A stretch of 43,477 nt of DNA from Mesorhizobium metallidurans STM 2683 (GTDB lineage Bacteria > Pseudomonadota > Alphaproteobacteria > Rhizobiales > Rhizobiaceae). Position numbers and translations under genes: made by a program. The stretch lies in the NCBI RefSeq assembly GCF_000350085.1, contig NZ_CAUM01000126.1:1-43477 (forward strand). The letters run 5' to 3'. The first letter of the stretch is position 1, and each line of letters opens with the position of its first letter. Shown here piece after piece: positions 1-9,339 of this stretch. The notes under the pieces were generated by a model, which worked only from the letters and a program-made list of their open reading frames with translations, was not told the origin of the DNA and searched no databases.

Positions 1-53
1 CCTTAGTGGGTGATTGGAGCCTGAACCAGACTATTCACCATTCACCATTGACT

Positions 54-554
<501 letters not shown>

Positions 555-758
555 GAAACCTCCCTGGGTATTTACCTTGGTCGTTCCGTCGCCGATGCGG
601 CCCGAGCGCTCCGGCTGTTCGCTCTTCCTCCACCCGTGTAACACACGGAAAAAGCGGCTCGAAATCCCGAAGTCGTGAGAATGCAGTTCGCCCGAAAGTC
701 CGCATATTGTACTTTCGGTCACGCCGGCTCATTGCCAAAGCGTCGCTTCAAGACAACA

Positions 759-2003
759 ATGGTTCGATGCCCCCGCGCCTCAAGCAAACAAAAGAGTCGC
801 GAACAAGGAGAGCGTCGGAGGAACAGGAGGAAGCCGCTGGCCAGTTCACGGACGCGCTATGCATGCGGCCTGTCGGCGCTCACCACCGACAAGCCCGACT
901 CCGATGCGTTCGCCCGGGCGGTGGCACAGGAAGCCGCCGCCATCGATGCCGGCTTCGCCCTGCTCTTCTTCTCGCAAAGCCTTGTCGAGGCGGCTGCCCT
1001 GGCGGATGCGCTGAAGACCCATGCGCCAGCGCTAAATTATGCCGGCTGCTCGACCGCCGGCGAAATCACGCCGCAGGGGCTGGAGGACGGCCATATCCTG
1101 GCGATGCTGCTTCCCTCCTCATCGTTCTCGGTGGCCAGCACCATGGTCGAAAATTTGTCCTCGTCGGGCATGGACAAGATCACCGGCGAAGTCGAGATGC
1201 TCAGGCGTTCGCTGCGCGGGAGCAGGCCCGAGCGGGCCAAAAGCACCTTCGCGCTCTGCTTCATCGACGGCCTGTCCTACGCCGAGGAAGCGGTAACCTC
1301 GGCTATCCATTGGGGCCTCGACGACATTCCGCTGATTGGCGGATCGGCCGGCGATGATCTCAAATTCGAGACGACGCGGCTGATCTCGAACGGCAAGGTC
1401 GCCTCCGACAGCGCCATCATCGTGCTGATCGCCACCGAAATTCCTTTCCACGTCTTCAAGACCGACAATTTCGTTCCCACCGATGAGAAGCTCGTGGTGA
1501 CGGCGTCCGATCCCGATCGTCGCATCGTGCGCGAATTCAACGCCATCAATGCGGCGGAGGAATACGCCGCTTCTGTCGGCATCGTCGCGCAGACGCTGAC
1601 GCCGCTGAGTTTCGCCTCGCATCCGGTGGTGGTGAAGGTTGGCGGCGAATATTACTGCCGCTCGATCCAGAGGATGCATCCGGACGGCTCGCTGTCGTTC
1701 TTCTGCGCCATCGACGATGGCGTCGTCCTTTCCATCGCCCAGCCCAAGGATATGGTAGAAGCGACGCGTGCCGCCCTGAGGGACGTCGAGGACAGGTTGG
1801 GCGGCATCGACATGATCCTTGGCTTCGACTGTGTACTGCGCCGGCTCGACGCCCGCAACCGGCAGGTCTTTCGCGATATTTCGGAACTCTACCGGGTCAA
1901 CAATGTCATCGGCTTCGGCACCTATGGCGAACAATACCGGTCGATGCATCTGAACCAGACATTTACCGGCATCGCCTTCGGCGAGCGCCAGGCGGCGGAG
2001 TAG
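759..2003 (+). CDS. FIST-domain sensor protein (NosP-like)
   Basis: The product has FIST N and FIST C domains. The N domain has the family-like stretch YACGLSA...AGCSTAGEI, and the C half carries the GGSAGDD motif. FIST proteins are cytoplasmic sensors; one branch, NosP, is a heme-binding nitric-oxide sensor encoded next to the kinase it controls. A hybrid kinase follows after only 9 bp, so the pair is almost certainly an operon and the FIST protein the likely sensory partner. The start is uncertain. ATG 759 gives 414 residues but has a weak ribosome site. The frame stays open to 675. A strong AGGAGG at 825-830 sits 6 bp before an in-frame CTG at 837, close to where family homology begins. 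Heme binding is inference only. Confidence 0.85.
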   Translation: MVRCPRASSKQKSREQGERRRNRRKPLASSRTRYACGLSALTTDKPDSDAFARAVAQEAAAIDAGFALLFFSQSLVEAAALADALKTHAPALNYAGCSTAGEITPQGLEDGHILAMLLPSSSFSVASTMVENLSSSGMDKITGEVEMLRRSLRGSRPERAKSTFALCFIDGLSYAEEAVTSAIHWGLDDIPLIGGSAGDDLKFETTRLISNGKVASDSAIIVLIATEIPFHVFKTDNFVPTDEKLVVTASDPDRRIVREFNAINAAEEYAASVGIVAQTLTPLSFASHPVVVKVGGEYYCRSIQRMHPDGSLSFFCAIDDGVVLSIAQPKDMVEATRAALRDVEDRLGGIDMILGFDCVLRRLDARNRQVFRDISELYRVNNVIGFGTYGEQYRSMHLNQTFTGIAFGERQAAE

Positions 2004-2012
2004 GAAATCCGC

Positions 2013-3353
2013 ATGCCGCTAAGGGACATCACCGACCTGGAGAAGCTGAAGAAGATCAACGCCGCCCTGGTCAGCCGCGTCGAGCGGTCGATGGACCAGC
2101 AGGGCAACGCCTTCTCGCTGTTCCAGACCGCGATTTCGCTCGAGAATCGCGTGCGTACGCGCACTGAGGAACTTCATTCGACCTTGCGCCGGCTGGAGCA
2201 GTCGAACATCGATCTCAGTGCCGCCAAGGAAAACGCCGAGTTGGCGAACCTGTCCAAGACCAGGTTTCTGGCAGCCGCCAGCCACGACGTGCTGCAGCCG
2301 CTGAACGCCGCACATCTGTCCGTCTCGGCGCTCGCCGAGGTGCAGACCTCCGACGAAGGCAGGAAGCTGGTCCGGCAGGTCGAGCGGTCGCTGGAGACGA
2401 TGGAGGATCTGCTCCGCACCTTGCTTGACATTTCCAAGCTCGACGCCGGCGTCGTGCAGCCCGACATCGGCGACGTCAATCTGGAAACACTGTTTTCCTC
2501 GCTGCGCTCGGATTTCCTGCCGGTCGCCGATATGAAGGGGCTGACGCTGAAGTTCCGGCCGGTCAACGAACTCGTGCGTTCGGACCGTACCTTGCTGCGC
2601 CGCATCCTGCAGAACATCCTTTCCAACGCGCTGCACTACACCCGCTCCGGCGGCGTGCTGGTCGGCACCAGGCATCGCGGCGACACGATCCGCATCGATG
2701 TCGCCGATACCGGCTGCGGCATCCCCGACGACCAGCGCGAGGCCGTATTCGAGGAATTCCACCGCGGCACGATCCCGGCTGATGCCGGACTTGCCGGCGG
2801 CGGGCTGGGACTGGGCCTGGCCATCGTGCGTCGCATCGCAGCCGCACTCGGCCATCCCGTGACGTTTTCCTCGAAGGTCGGCCATGGCACGATCTTCCAT
2901 ATAGACGTTCCGGTCGGCATTGGCGCGACGGCCGACGCCATCGCCAACGCGGCCGACATGGAGCGGCCCCGCGGCTACGGCCTGTTCGGCACAAAAGTGC
3001 TGCTGGTCGAAAACGACGCCGAGGTGTTGCAGGCGATGACGTCCCTGCTCGAACGCTGGCAATGCCTGGTGCGCGCCGCCACCTCGACCGACGATGCGCT
3101 CGACCTGCTCGGCGACACCGCCTGGGTCCCTGATATCGTCATCGCCGACCAGCATCTCGACGGCGGCGACCTCGGCACCGCCACCGTCGCCGAGGTCCGC
3201 GACTATCTCGGCCGCGCCGTACCGGCGCTGATCGTCACCGCCGACGGTTCGGAGGCCATTGCGAAAGCCGCCCGCGCGGCCGGCATCGAACTGATGCGCA
3301 AGCCGCTGAAACCAGCACAATTGAGGGCGTTGCTCGCGCATCTGCTCGCTTAG
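2013..3353 (+). CDS. Hybrid histidine kinase without its own sensor domain (NahK/ErcS'-like)
   Basis: This 446-residue cytoplasmic protein begins with a coiled-coil region (about residues 5-80), then HisKA with the phospho-acceptor H91 in ASHDVLQP. HATPase_c follows with N box (RILQNILSNALHY), G1 (DTGCGIP) and G2 (GGGLGLGLAIV). The C-terminal receiver has phospho-acceptor D379 and the conserved lysine in RKPLKP. There are no transmembrane segments and no PAS or GAF domain, so input must come from another protein. The FIST protein ends 9 bp upstream, and ATG 2013 follows AGGA. SHDVLQPLNA is typical of the kinase group that includes Pseudomonas NahK/ErcS'. The last 4 bp overlap the convergent VOC gene. 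A partner regulator gene lies about 400 bp away on the other strand. Confidence 0.9.
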   Translation: MPLRDITDLEKLKKINAALVSRVERSMDQQGNAFSLFQTAISLENRVRTRTEELHSTLRRLEQSNIDLSAAKENAELANLSKTRFLAAASHDVLQPLNAAHLSVSALAEVQTSDEGRKLVRQVERSLETMEDLLRTLLDISKLDAGVVQPDIGDVNLETLFSSLRSDFLPVADMKGLTLKFRPVNELVRSDRTLLRRILQNILSNALHYTRSGGVLVGTRHRGDTIRIDVADTGCGIPDDQREAVFEEFHRGTIPADAGLAGGGLGLGLAIVRRIAAALGHPVTFSSKVGHGTIFHIDVPVGIGATADAIANAADMERPRGYGLFGTKVLLVENDAEVLQAMTSLLERWQCLVRAATSTDDALDLLGDTAWVPDIVIADQHLDGGDLGTATVAEVRDYLGRAVPALIVTADGSEAIAKAARAAGIELMRKPLKPAQLRALLAHLLA

Positions 3354-3736
3354 ATATTTTTCAGCTGGTTGCTGACTTCGACCAGGTTCCCGTCAGGGTC
3401 TTTGAAATAGACCGACAAGATGGTGCCGACTGCCCCAGAACGTTCGCCAGGCCCGGCGACGATCTCGATGCCTTCCGCCGAGAGCTGCCTCACCACCTCG
3501 TCGATCGGCGTATCGGTGAGCACGCAGAAATTGCCGCTGCCCGGCACGGTGTCACGCGCGATGTCGGGAAAGGCGCGTGCGTCCTGAAGACTGATTTTAT
3601 TGGCGCCGAAATGCAACGACCATTTGCCGGGCCGCTCCTGTCGCGGCTCCATGCCAAGCACCCGTTCGTAGAAGCGGCAGGCGCGCTCGACATTATCGAC
3701 CGCGAGAACGATATGATCGAGCGCTGTGGCTTTCAT
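3350..3736 (-). CDS. VOC-family (glyoxalase/bleomycin-resistance-like) protein
   Basis: This 128-residue protein is a single vicinal-oxygen-chelate module pair: betaalphabetabetabeta folds starting LDHIVLAV and ending DPDGNLVEVSNQ. Candidate metal ligands are H8, H42 and E120. Members of this size dimerise and act as glyoxalases, fosfomycin or thiol transferases, or dioxygenases; the substrate cannot be read from sequence. AGGA lies 8 bp before the ATG. It follows the LuxR-type regulator by 41 bp on the same strand and may be cotranscribed with it. Its TAA overlaps the stop of the convergent kinase gene. Confidence 0.88.
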   Translation of the reverse strand: MKATALDHIVLAVDNVERACRFYERVLGMEPRQERPGKWSLHFGANKISLQDARAFPDIARDTVPGSGNFCVLTDTPIDEVVRQLSAEGIEIVAGPGERSGAVGTILSVYFKDPDGNLVEVSNQLKNI

Positions 3737-3777
3737 CGTGCCCGTCCTGTCGCGCGAACGTCCATCCGCGGCCGATG

Positions 3778-4458
3778 CTAAAACCCCGCCTGATCGCGAA
3801 ACAGCTCCGCATTGTCCAACTTCGAAACCTCGATCACCGCTTGCGTGCGGCTGTAGACGTTGAGCTTGCGCAAAATCTCGGAGACATGCGCCTTGACCGT
3901 GGTTTCGCCGACCTGCAGCTCGTAGGCGATCTGCTTGTTGAGCAGGCCCTGGCGCAGCATCTGCAACACCCGGAGCTGCTGCGGCGTCAGCTTGGCGAGA
4001 CGCTGCACCATCTCGGCGCGGTCGGCGCTGTCGGCGGCGGGTGCCTGGCTTTCGTAGGTTTCGGGCACATAGATCGCGCCTTCCATCACCGAGCGGATAG
4101 CTGCCGCCAGATCGCTCTTGCGTGCCGATTTGGGGATAAAACCTGCAGCCCCATAGGACAGCGCCTCGGAAATGATCCTGGGCTCTTCATAGCCCGAAAC
4201 GATGACCACCGGCAGGCGCGGATAACGGGTCCGAAGCTGCAGCAGCCCTTCAAAACCATGCACATCGGGCATACTGAGGTCGAGCAAGGCAAGATCGAAG
4301 GGTTTGGCATCCGCCAGAAGCTCAAGCGCCTCGGCGATGGTGCGCGCCTCCACCGTGTCGACTTCCGGATAGGCCATCTGCACGGCGCTGTGCAGCGCCT
4401 CGCGAAACAGCGGATGGTCGTCGATGATCAAGAACCGGGCGCGATCACTGGCTGTCAT
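3778..4458 (-). CDS. LuxR/NarL-family response regulator
   Basis: This 226-residue two-domain regulator has an N-terminal receiver with acidic pair D13/D14, phospho-acceptor D60 in LALLDLSMPD and conserved K110. The C-terminal LuxR helix-turn-helix covers about residues 155-218 (LTPQQLRVLQML...GETTVKAHVSEILRKL). It converges on the FIST/hybrid kinase operon, and no other kinase is nearby, so it is the natural candidate output. Pseudomonas ErcS' (NahK) is similarly associated with the NarL-type regulator ErdR, although not as a neighbour. The ribosome site upstream of 4458 is weak; no better start is visible. Confidence 0.9.
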   Translation of the reverse strand: MTASDRARFLIIDDHPLFREALHSAVQMAYPEVDTVEARTIAEALELLADAKPFDLALLDLSMPDVHGFEGLLQLRTRYPRLPVVIVSGYEEPRIISEALSYGAAGFIPKSARKSDLAAAIRSVMEGAIYVPETYESQAPAADSADRAEMVQRLAKLTPQQLRVLQMLRQGLLNKQIAYELQVGETTVKAHVSEILRKLNVYSRTQAVIEVSKLDNAELFRDQAGF

Positions 4459-4569
4459 GGGGCTGCGGTCATGTGGCTGCTGTCACTTGGGCTCGTTTCA
4501 GTTTCCTCCGGCACAGGATAGCCCCGCGACCATGGCCAGATTATTGCCAAATAGTACATCGCAGTGACG

Positions 4570-4612
4570 CCTAAAGCACATCGCGTTTGAATGGATTTTG
4601 CGATGCAATAGC
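4570..4612. repeat. Degenerate dispersed palindromic element
   Basis: In the 210-bp spacer before the isomerase gene, arms CATCGC (4579-4584) and GCGATG (4600-4605) flank a 15-nt loop. The left flank CCTAAAGCACATCGC resembles CCTGAAGCGCGTCGC in the rirA leader (11591-11605). I read both as decayed copies of one intergenic repeat module; this needs a genome search. Confidence 0.45.
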
Positions 4613-4668
4613 TTGCCCGACCACCCAAATCGGTCGAATGTGCCGCCAGCAATCGAAGCCGTGACCTG

Positions 4669-5319
4669 ATGAGCGACATCGTCCTTCATAATTACTACCG
4701 CTCCTCCACCTCCTACCGCGTGCGGATCGCACTGGAGATGAAGGGGCTGAACTACGAGTATGTGCCACACCACCTGCGGCACGGCGAGCACCTGGAGCCA
4801 GCCTATCTCGCGGTCAACCCGCAGGGGCTGGTGCCGGCGCTGATCCTGGGCGACGGCAAGTTGCTGACGCAATCGCTGGCTATCATCGAATTCCTTGACG
4901 AAACCAACCCCGAGCCGCCGCTGCTGCCGAAGGATGCGCTGGGACGCGCGCGCGTCAGGATGCTGGCGCAGATGATCGCCTGCGACATCCATCCCGTGAA
5001 CAATCTGCGCGTGCTGACCTCGCTTCGCATCCTGTTCGGCGCCGGCGACCAGGATGTCGTCAACTGGTTCCGGCACTGGGTGAACGAGGGTTTCCAGCCA
5101 ATTGAGAAGATCCTGGCTTCGTCGCCGGAAACAGGAGCGTTCTGCCATGGCGACACGCCGAGCCTGGCCGACATCTGCCTGGTCGCCCAGATCGCAAGCA
5201 ATGCCCGTTTCGGCGTCGACTTGACGCCCTACCCGACAATCTCGCGCATCCACGCCGCCTGCATGTCACTGCCGGCCTTCCAGAAGGCGGCGCCTGAGAA
5301 CCAGATCGATGCCGAGTAG
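4669..5319 (+). CDS. maiA: Maleylacetoacetate isomerase (zeta-class GST)
   Basis: This 216-residue glutathione-dependent enzyme converts maleylacetoacetate to fumarylacetoacetate in tyrosine/homogentisate breakdown. The N-terminal thioredoxin fold carries the zeta-class signature SSTSYRVRIALEMKG (residues about 12-26), with the active-site serines. NPQGLVPAL and the glutathione-binding QSLAIIEFLDE follow. The helical C-terminal domain contains GDTPSLADICLVAQ. Length and motifs are normal for MaiA. The alcohol dehydrogenase 34 bp downstream is on the same strand, but no other homogentisate genes are in the window. Zeta GSTs also act on chlorinated acids, so the natural substrate is probable rather than proven. 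Confidence 0.9.
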   Translation: MSDIVLHNYYRSSTSYRVRIALEMKGLNYEYVPHHLRHGEHLEPAYLAVNPQGLVPALILGDGKLLTQSLAIIEFLDETNPEPPLLPKDALGRARVRMLAQMIACDIHPVNNLRVLTSLRILFGAGDQDVVNWFRHWVNEGFQPIEKILASSPETGAFCHGDTPSLADICLVAQIASNARFGVDLTPYPTISRIHAACMSLPAFQKAAPENQIDAE

Positions 5320-5353
5320 AGAGGCTGCTCGGTAAAAGCATGAGGAATCGCCT

Positions 5354-6397
5354 ATGAAAGCCGTCGTCTTCGAAAAGTTCGGCGAGGCGCCGACCATCCA
5401 GACCGTTGCCGATCCGACGCCGGCACAGGGCGGCGTCGTCATCAAGGTCGAGGCGACAGGGCTCTGCCGCAGCGACTGGCACGGCTGGATGGGCCACGAC
5501 GATGGCATCCGCCTGCCGCACGTACCGGGCCACGAGCTTGCCGGTGTCGTGGTCGCCACCGGCAAGCAGGTGACCCGCTGGAAACCCGGCGAGCGTGTCA
5601 CCGTGCCGTTCGCCGTCGGCTGCGGCCGCTGCTTCGAATGCACGTCCGGCAACCATCAGGTCTGCGAGCACCAGTTCCAGCCCGGCTTCAGCGCCTGGGG
5701 CTCGTTCGCCGAATATGTCGCCATCGACCATGCCGACACCAACCTCGTGCGCTTGCCGGACAAGATGGAGTTCGCCACCGCCGCCAGCCTCGGCTGTCGT
5801 TTCGTGACGTCGTTCCGCGCCATCGTCGACCAGGGCCGGGTGACGCCGGGCGAATGGGTGGCCGTGCATGGCTGCGGCGGCGTCGGCCTGTCGGCGATCA
5901 TGATCGCCAGCGCCATGGGCGCCAACGTCATTGCCATCGACCTGACCGACGAGAAGCTCGATTTCGCCAGCAAGATCGGCGCCGTGGCGACGATCAATGC
6001 CTCTAAGACACCGAATGTGGTCAAGGCGGTCAAGCAGATCACCAATGGCGGGGCGCATATGTCGATGGACGCGCTCGGCCATCCTACCACCTCGTTCAAC
6101 TCGATCGCCAATTTGCGTCGGCGCGGCCGCCATGTGCAGGTCGGACTGATGCTCGGCGATCACGCCAGGCCGCAGATACCGATGGACAAGGTGATCGCCT
6201 TCGAGCTCGAAATCCGCGGCAGCCACGGCATGCAGGCCTACCGCTACCAGGCGATGATGGAGATGATCCGCACCGGCAAGCTCAAGCCTGAACTTTTGGT
6301 CGGTAAGAGGATCAGTCTCGAGGAGGCGCCGGCAGCGCTGATGGCGATGGGCGGGTTCGAAGGCATAGGCATCGGCGTGGTCACGAAGTTCCAGTAA
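5354..6397 (+). CDS. Zinc-dependent medium-chain alcohol dehydrogenase
   Basis: This 347-residue MDR-family enzyme has a complete two-zinc set. Catalytic ligands are C38 (GLCRSDWHGW) and H60 in GHE, with structural zinc cysteines C90, C93, C96 and C104. The Rossmann motif is GCGGVGLSAI. It should oxidise an alcohol with NAD(P); the substrate is unknown. GAGG lies 7 bp before ATG 5354. It lies 34 bp after the isomerase gene and converges with the EamA exporter gene 12 bp away. Contrast the other MDR protein at 36668, which has lost its catalytic zinc ligands. Confidence 0.9.
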   Translation: MKAVVFEKFGEAPTIQTVADPTPAQGGVVIKVEATGLCRSDWHGWMGHDDGIRLPHVPGHELAGVVVATGKQVTRWKPGERVTVPFAVGCGRCFECTSGNHQVCEHQFQPGFSAWGSFAEYVAIDHADTNLVRLPDKMEFATAASLGCRFVTSFRAIVDQGRVTPGEWVAVHGCGGVGLSAIMIASAMGANVIAIDLTDEKLDFASKIGAVATINASKTPNVVKAVKQITNGGAHMSMDALGHPTTSFNSIANLRRRGRHVQVGLMLGDHARPQIPMDKVIAFELEIRGSHGMQAYRYQAMMEMIRTGKLKPELLVGKRISLEEAPAALMAMGGFEGIGIGVVTKFQ

Positions 6398-6409
6398 CGG
6401 ACGGGACGG

Positions 6410-7303
6410 TCACTCCGCAGCCACCTCTTGATGCGCATTCTGCTTCGCGAACCTCTTCGCCCCAACGACGCAAAACACCACGGCGACCGTGACGGCGATC
6501 ATCACAGGACTGACCTGCTCATGCAGCAGCGTTGCCGCCAGCGCGAGGCCGAAGAAGGGCTGCAGGAGTTGCAACTGCCCCACGGCAGCAATGCCGCCCA
6601 GCGCCAGCCCGCGATACCAGAAGACAAAGCCGATCAGCATGCTGAACAGTGAGACATAGCAGAGGCCGATCCAGGCGTTGATACCGACGCCGTCAAACGA
6701 AGCCGGCTTGGTCATCAGCGTCAGCGTAAGCATCGCCGGCAGCGACAGCACCAGCGCCCAGCAGATCACCTGCCAGCCGCCGAGCCGACGCGACAGTGCG
6801 GCTCCTTCGGCATAGCCAAGACCGCATGCGACGATGGCGGCAAGCATCAAACTATCGCCCAGCGGCGAGGCCGCTCCGCCCTGCGCCAGCGCAAAGCCGG
6901 CCACAAGCGCGCTGCCAAGGCACGAAAACAGCCAGAAAGCCGGTCTTGGGCGATCGCCGCCGCGAATGACGCCAAAGATCGCGGTCGCCAGCGGCAACAG
7001 GCCGACGAAGATGATGGAGTGAGCCGAGGTGACGTGTTTCAGCGCCAGCGCGGTCAGCAAGGGAAAACCGACCACAACACCGAGCGCCACGATGATTAGG
7101 GAAAACAGGTCACCACGCTGCGGACGCTCGGCGCGCAAAACGATGAGCAACACAAGGCCGAGGATACCGGCCGTCGCGGCGCGGGCCGCGGTCAAGAAGA
7201 TCGGGTCGAAATCCATCACGGCTACGCGTGTAGCCGGAAGCGAGCCGCTGAAAATCAGCACGCCTATGAAGCCGCTCACCCAGCCGCTCGCCGTCTTGTC
7301 CAT
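6410..7303 (-). CDS. EamA/DMT-family membrane exporter
   Basis: This 297-residue integral membrane protein is made of two EamA repeats with about ten hydrophobic helices. Family-like stretches include FLTAARAATAGILGL and, in the second half, GLCYVSLFSMLIGFVFWYR. These proteins usually export amino acids or other small metabolites. ATG 7303 is chosen because GGGAG lies 7 bp upstream. The gene is divergent from a MocR-type regulator only 107 bp away, a recurring arrangement in which the regulator controls the exporter. The substrate is unknown. Confidence 0.9.
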   Translation of the reverse strand: MDKTASGWVSGFIGVLIFSGSLPATRVAVMDFDPIFLTAARAATAGILGLVLLIVLRAERPQRGDLFSLIIVALGVVVGFPLLTALALKHVTSAHSIIFVGLLPLATAIFGVIRGGDRPRPAFWLFSCLGSALVAGFALAQGGAASPLGDSLMLAAIVACGLGYAEGAALSRRLGGWQVICWALVLSLPAMLTLTLMTKPASFDGVGINAWIGLCYVSLFSMLIGFVFWYRGLALGGIAAVGQLQLLQPFFGLALAATLLHEQVSPVMIAVTVAVVFCVVGAKRFAKQNAHQEVAAE

Positions 7304-7365
7304 TAAACGCTCCCAATGTTCTCGCTCTCTATCGGGCCAAGACATGTGGCATCACCAGAGACAAT

Positions 7366-7408
7366 GCAGTACAATTCCAAGAAACTGTCATGATATAGCG
7401 AGCAGTAC
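7366..7408. promoter_or_regulatory. Candidate MocR operator: GCAGTAC direct repeat
   Basis: GCAGTAC occurs at 7366-7372 and again at 7402-7408, 36 bp start to start, in the spacer between the divergent exporter and regulator genes. GabR-type MocR proteins bind direct repeats spaced by about three helical turns. The repeat is only 7 bp long and could be chance. Confidence 0.3.
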
Positions 7409-7410
7409 GG

Positions 7411-8820
7411 ATGGATGAACTGACGACGGAAAGCCGGAACAACGGGACGCTTGTCGAAAGCGTCATGGCAACGATCAGGCACCGGATCGCCGCACGGGTC
7501 CTGACACCGGGAGCACGGCTGCCGTCGATCCGCGCCTTTGCCAAGAGCATGCAGGTTTCCAAATCCACCGTGGTCGACGCTTATGAGCGTCTTGCCGCCG
7601 AGGGGGATATCCGTTCGCGGCCGGGTTCGGGTTATTATGCCGCCGGGCCAATTGCGCCTTTGTCATTGGCCGAGATCGGTCCCCGGCTCGACCGGGCGGT
7701 CGATCCGCTCTGGGTTTCGCGCCAATCCCTGGAGGCGGGCGAGGACGTGTTGAAGCCAGGTTGCGGCTGGCTGCCGGCCTCGTGGATGCCGGAGGGTGGC
7801 CTGCGCCGGGCGTTGCGGACGGTGGCGCGGGCCGATGCCGCTACGTTGGCGGATTACGGTACTCCGCTCGGATTGCCGCCGCTGCGTCATCTGCTGACGC
7901 GGCGCCTTGCAGCGCAAGGCATCGACGCCTCTCCCGAACAGATCATGCTGACGGAATCGGATACGCAAGCCATCGACCTCCTGTGCCGGTTCCTGCTTGA
8001 GCCAGGCGACGCGGTGCTGGTGGATGATCCCTGTTATTTCAATTTCCATGCTTTGTTGCGCGCCCACCGGGTCAAGGTTGTCGGCGTTCCCTACACACCG
8101 TCTGGGCCGGATATCGAGTTGTTCGCGCAGGCGCTGGCCGAGCACGGGCCGCGTCTCTACATCACCAATTCCGCCATTCATAACCCGACAGGCGCGATCC
8201 TGTCTCCGGTCGTCGCCCACCGCCTGCTCAAGCTCGCCGATCAATCGGGGCTGACGATCATCGAGGACGATATTTTTGCCGATTTCGAACATACGCCCGC
8301 TCCCCGGCTTGCGGCATTCGATGGTCTCGACCGGGTTGTCTATATCGGCAGCTTCTCCAAGACGCTTTCAGCGTCGATACGCTGTGGCTTCATCGCCGCG
8401 CCCCGGCGCTGGATGGAGGGATTGACCGATCTCAAGATCGCCACGTCCTTTGGCAACGGGCGGCTCGCATCCGAACTGGTGCTGACGCTGTTGAAGGACG
8501 GACTCTATCGCAAGCACATGGATTTGCTGCGGGCACGGCTTTCGCGCGCCATGGCCGAAACAACCAACCGCCTGAGAGCCATCGGCATCACGCCATGGAT
8601 AGACCAGCCGGCAGGCATGTTTCTGTGGTGCAGCCTGCCCGAGGGGATGGATGCCGCCGATATCGCCCGATACGCCTTGTCGGCCAATATTGTGCTGGCG
8701 CCCGGCAATGCGTTCAGCCTGTCTCAATCGGCAAGCCGCTTCATGCGCTTCAACGTCGCGCAATCCAGCGATGAGCGTATCTTCAGGACGCTTGAAGCGG
8801 CTATGGCGCGTTGTGACTGA
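7411..8820 (+). CDS. MocR-type regulator (GntR helix-turn-helix fused to PLP aminotransferase fold)
   Basis: This 469-residue protein has an N-terminal GntR winged helix (about residues 12-78, with RLPSIRAFAKSM and SKSTVVDAYERLAAEG). A linker leads to a fold-type I aminotransferase domain (about 110-469). The PLP-binding lysine is K317 in SFSKTLSASIRCG; NPTG and EDDIFADF motifs are present. MocR proteins use PLP or its adducts as effectors and bind direct repeats in divergent promoters. The neighbouring EamA gene is the likely target. ATG 7411 has no clear ribosome site, so the true start could be a little downstream. Confidence 0.9.
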   Translation: MDELTTESRNNGTLVESVMATIRHRIAARVLTPGARLPSIRAFAKSMQVSKSTVVDAYERLAAEGDIRSRPGSGYYAAGPIAPLSLAEIGPRLDRAVDPLWVSRQSLEAGEDVLKPGCGWLPASWMPEGGLRRALRTVARADAATLADYGTPLGLPPLRHLLTRRLAAQGIDASPEQIMLTESDTQAIDLLCRFLLEPGDAVLVDDPCYFNFHALLRAHRVKVVGVPYTPSGPDIELFAQALAEHGPRLYITNSAIHNPTGAILSPVVAHRLLKLADQSGLTIIEDDIFADFEHTPAPRLAAFDGLDRVVYIGSFSKTLSASIRCGFIAAPRRWMEGLTDLKIATSFGNGRLASELVLTLLKDGLYRKHMDLLRARLSRAMAETTNRLRAIGITPWIDQPAGMFLWCSLPEGMDAADIARYALSANIVLAPGNAFSLSQSASRFMRFNVAQSSDERIFRTLEAAMARCD

Positions 8821-8841
8821 CGGTCCGGGCTAGGTGCCGCC

Positions 8842-9339
8842 TCACGCCCCTGCCCGCCTCCGCCGCTCATACAGCATGACCAGCGTTTCGGCGGTCAGCG
8901 CGGGCTTCTGCTCGCCTTCGATCTCGACGGTGTTGGCGGCCTTCATCAGGTACTGGCCCGGCCCCCTGTCTTCCATGGACAGAAGCGTCGTGCGCAATCT
9001 GATGCGTGCGCCGACCCGGACCGGCGACAGGAAACGCACCTTGTCGAAGCCATAGTTGAATGCGGCCTGCGTGTTTTCCGGCACGATGCCCATGTCGAGC
9101 GCCAGCGCGCCGATGATCGACAGCGTCAGATAGCCATGCGCGATGGTGGTGCGGAACGGGCTTTGCCGCCTTGCCCGTTCTGGATCGACATGGATCCATT
9201 GATGGTCGCCCGTGCATTCGGCAAACTGGTCGATGCGGTTCTGGTCGACCGTCGTCCAGTCGGACACGCCAAGTTCCTGCCCGGCCATGGCCCTGAGCTG
9301 CTCATAGGTCGGCGGCGTCCTCGGCCGTGTTTCCGTCAT
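8842..9339 (-). CDS. MaoC-like enoyl-CoA hydratase
   Basis: This 165-residue hot-dog-fold protein has the hydratase-2 signature TGDHQWIHVD, in which D45 and H50 are the catalytic pair, followed by TIAHGYLTLSI. Such proteins hydrate trans-2-enoyl-CoA to (R)-3-hydroxyacyl-CoA, and some supply polyhydroxyalkanoate precursors. It lies downstream of a phasin gene on the same strand (180 bp gap), consistent with a storage-polymer link that remains inference. An AGGA directly precedes the ATG, with GGGAAAG slightly further up. Confidence 0.9.
   Translation of the reverse strand: MTETRPRTPPTYEQLRAMAGQELGVSDWTTVDQNRIDQFAECTGDHQWIHVDPERARRQSPFRTTIAHGYLTLSIIGALALDMGIVPENTQAAFNYGFDKVRFLSPVRVGARIRLRTTLLSMEDRGPGQYLMKAANTVEIEGEQKPALTAETLVMLYERRRRAGA

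Noticed and set aside
34..50. Short tandem ATTCACC near the left edge
   Set aside because: Two copies of 7 bp are not distinguishable from chance and no further copies follow.
2019..3341. Minus-strand open frame of 440 residues opposite the hybrid kinase
   Set aside because: It is an exact shadow of the kinase gene, which has all kinase and receiver motifs.
4498..5253. Minus-strand open frame of 251 residues opposite the isomerase gene
   Set aside because: It is a shadow of maiA, whose zeta-GST signature is unambiguous.
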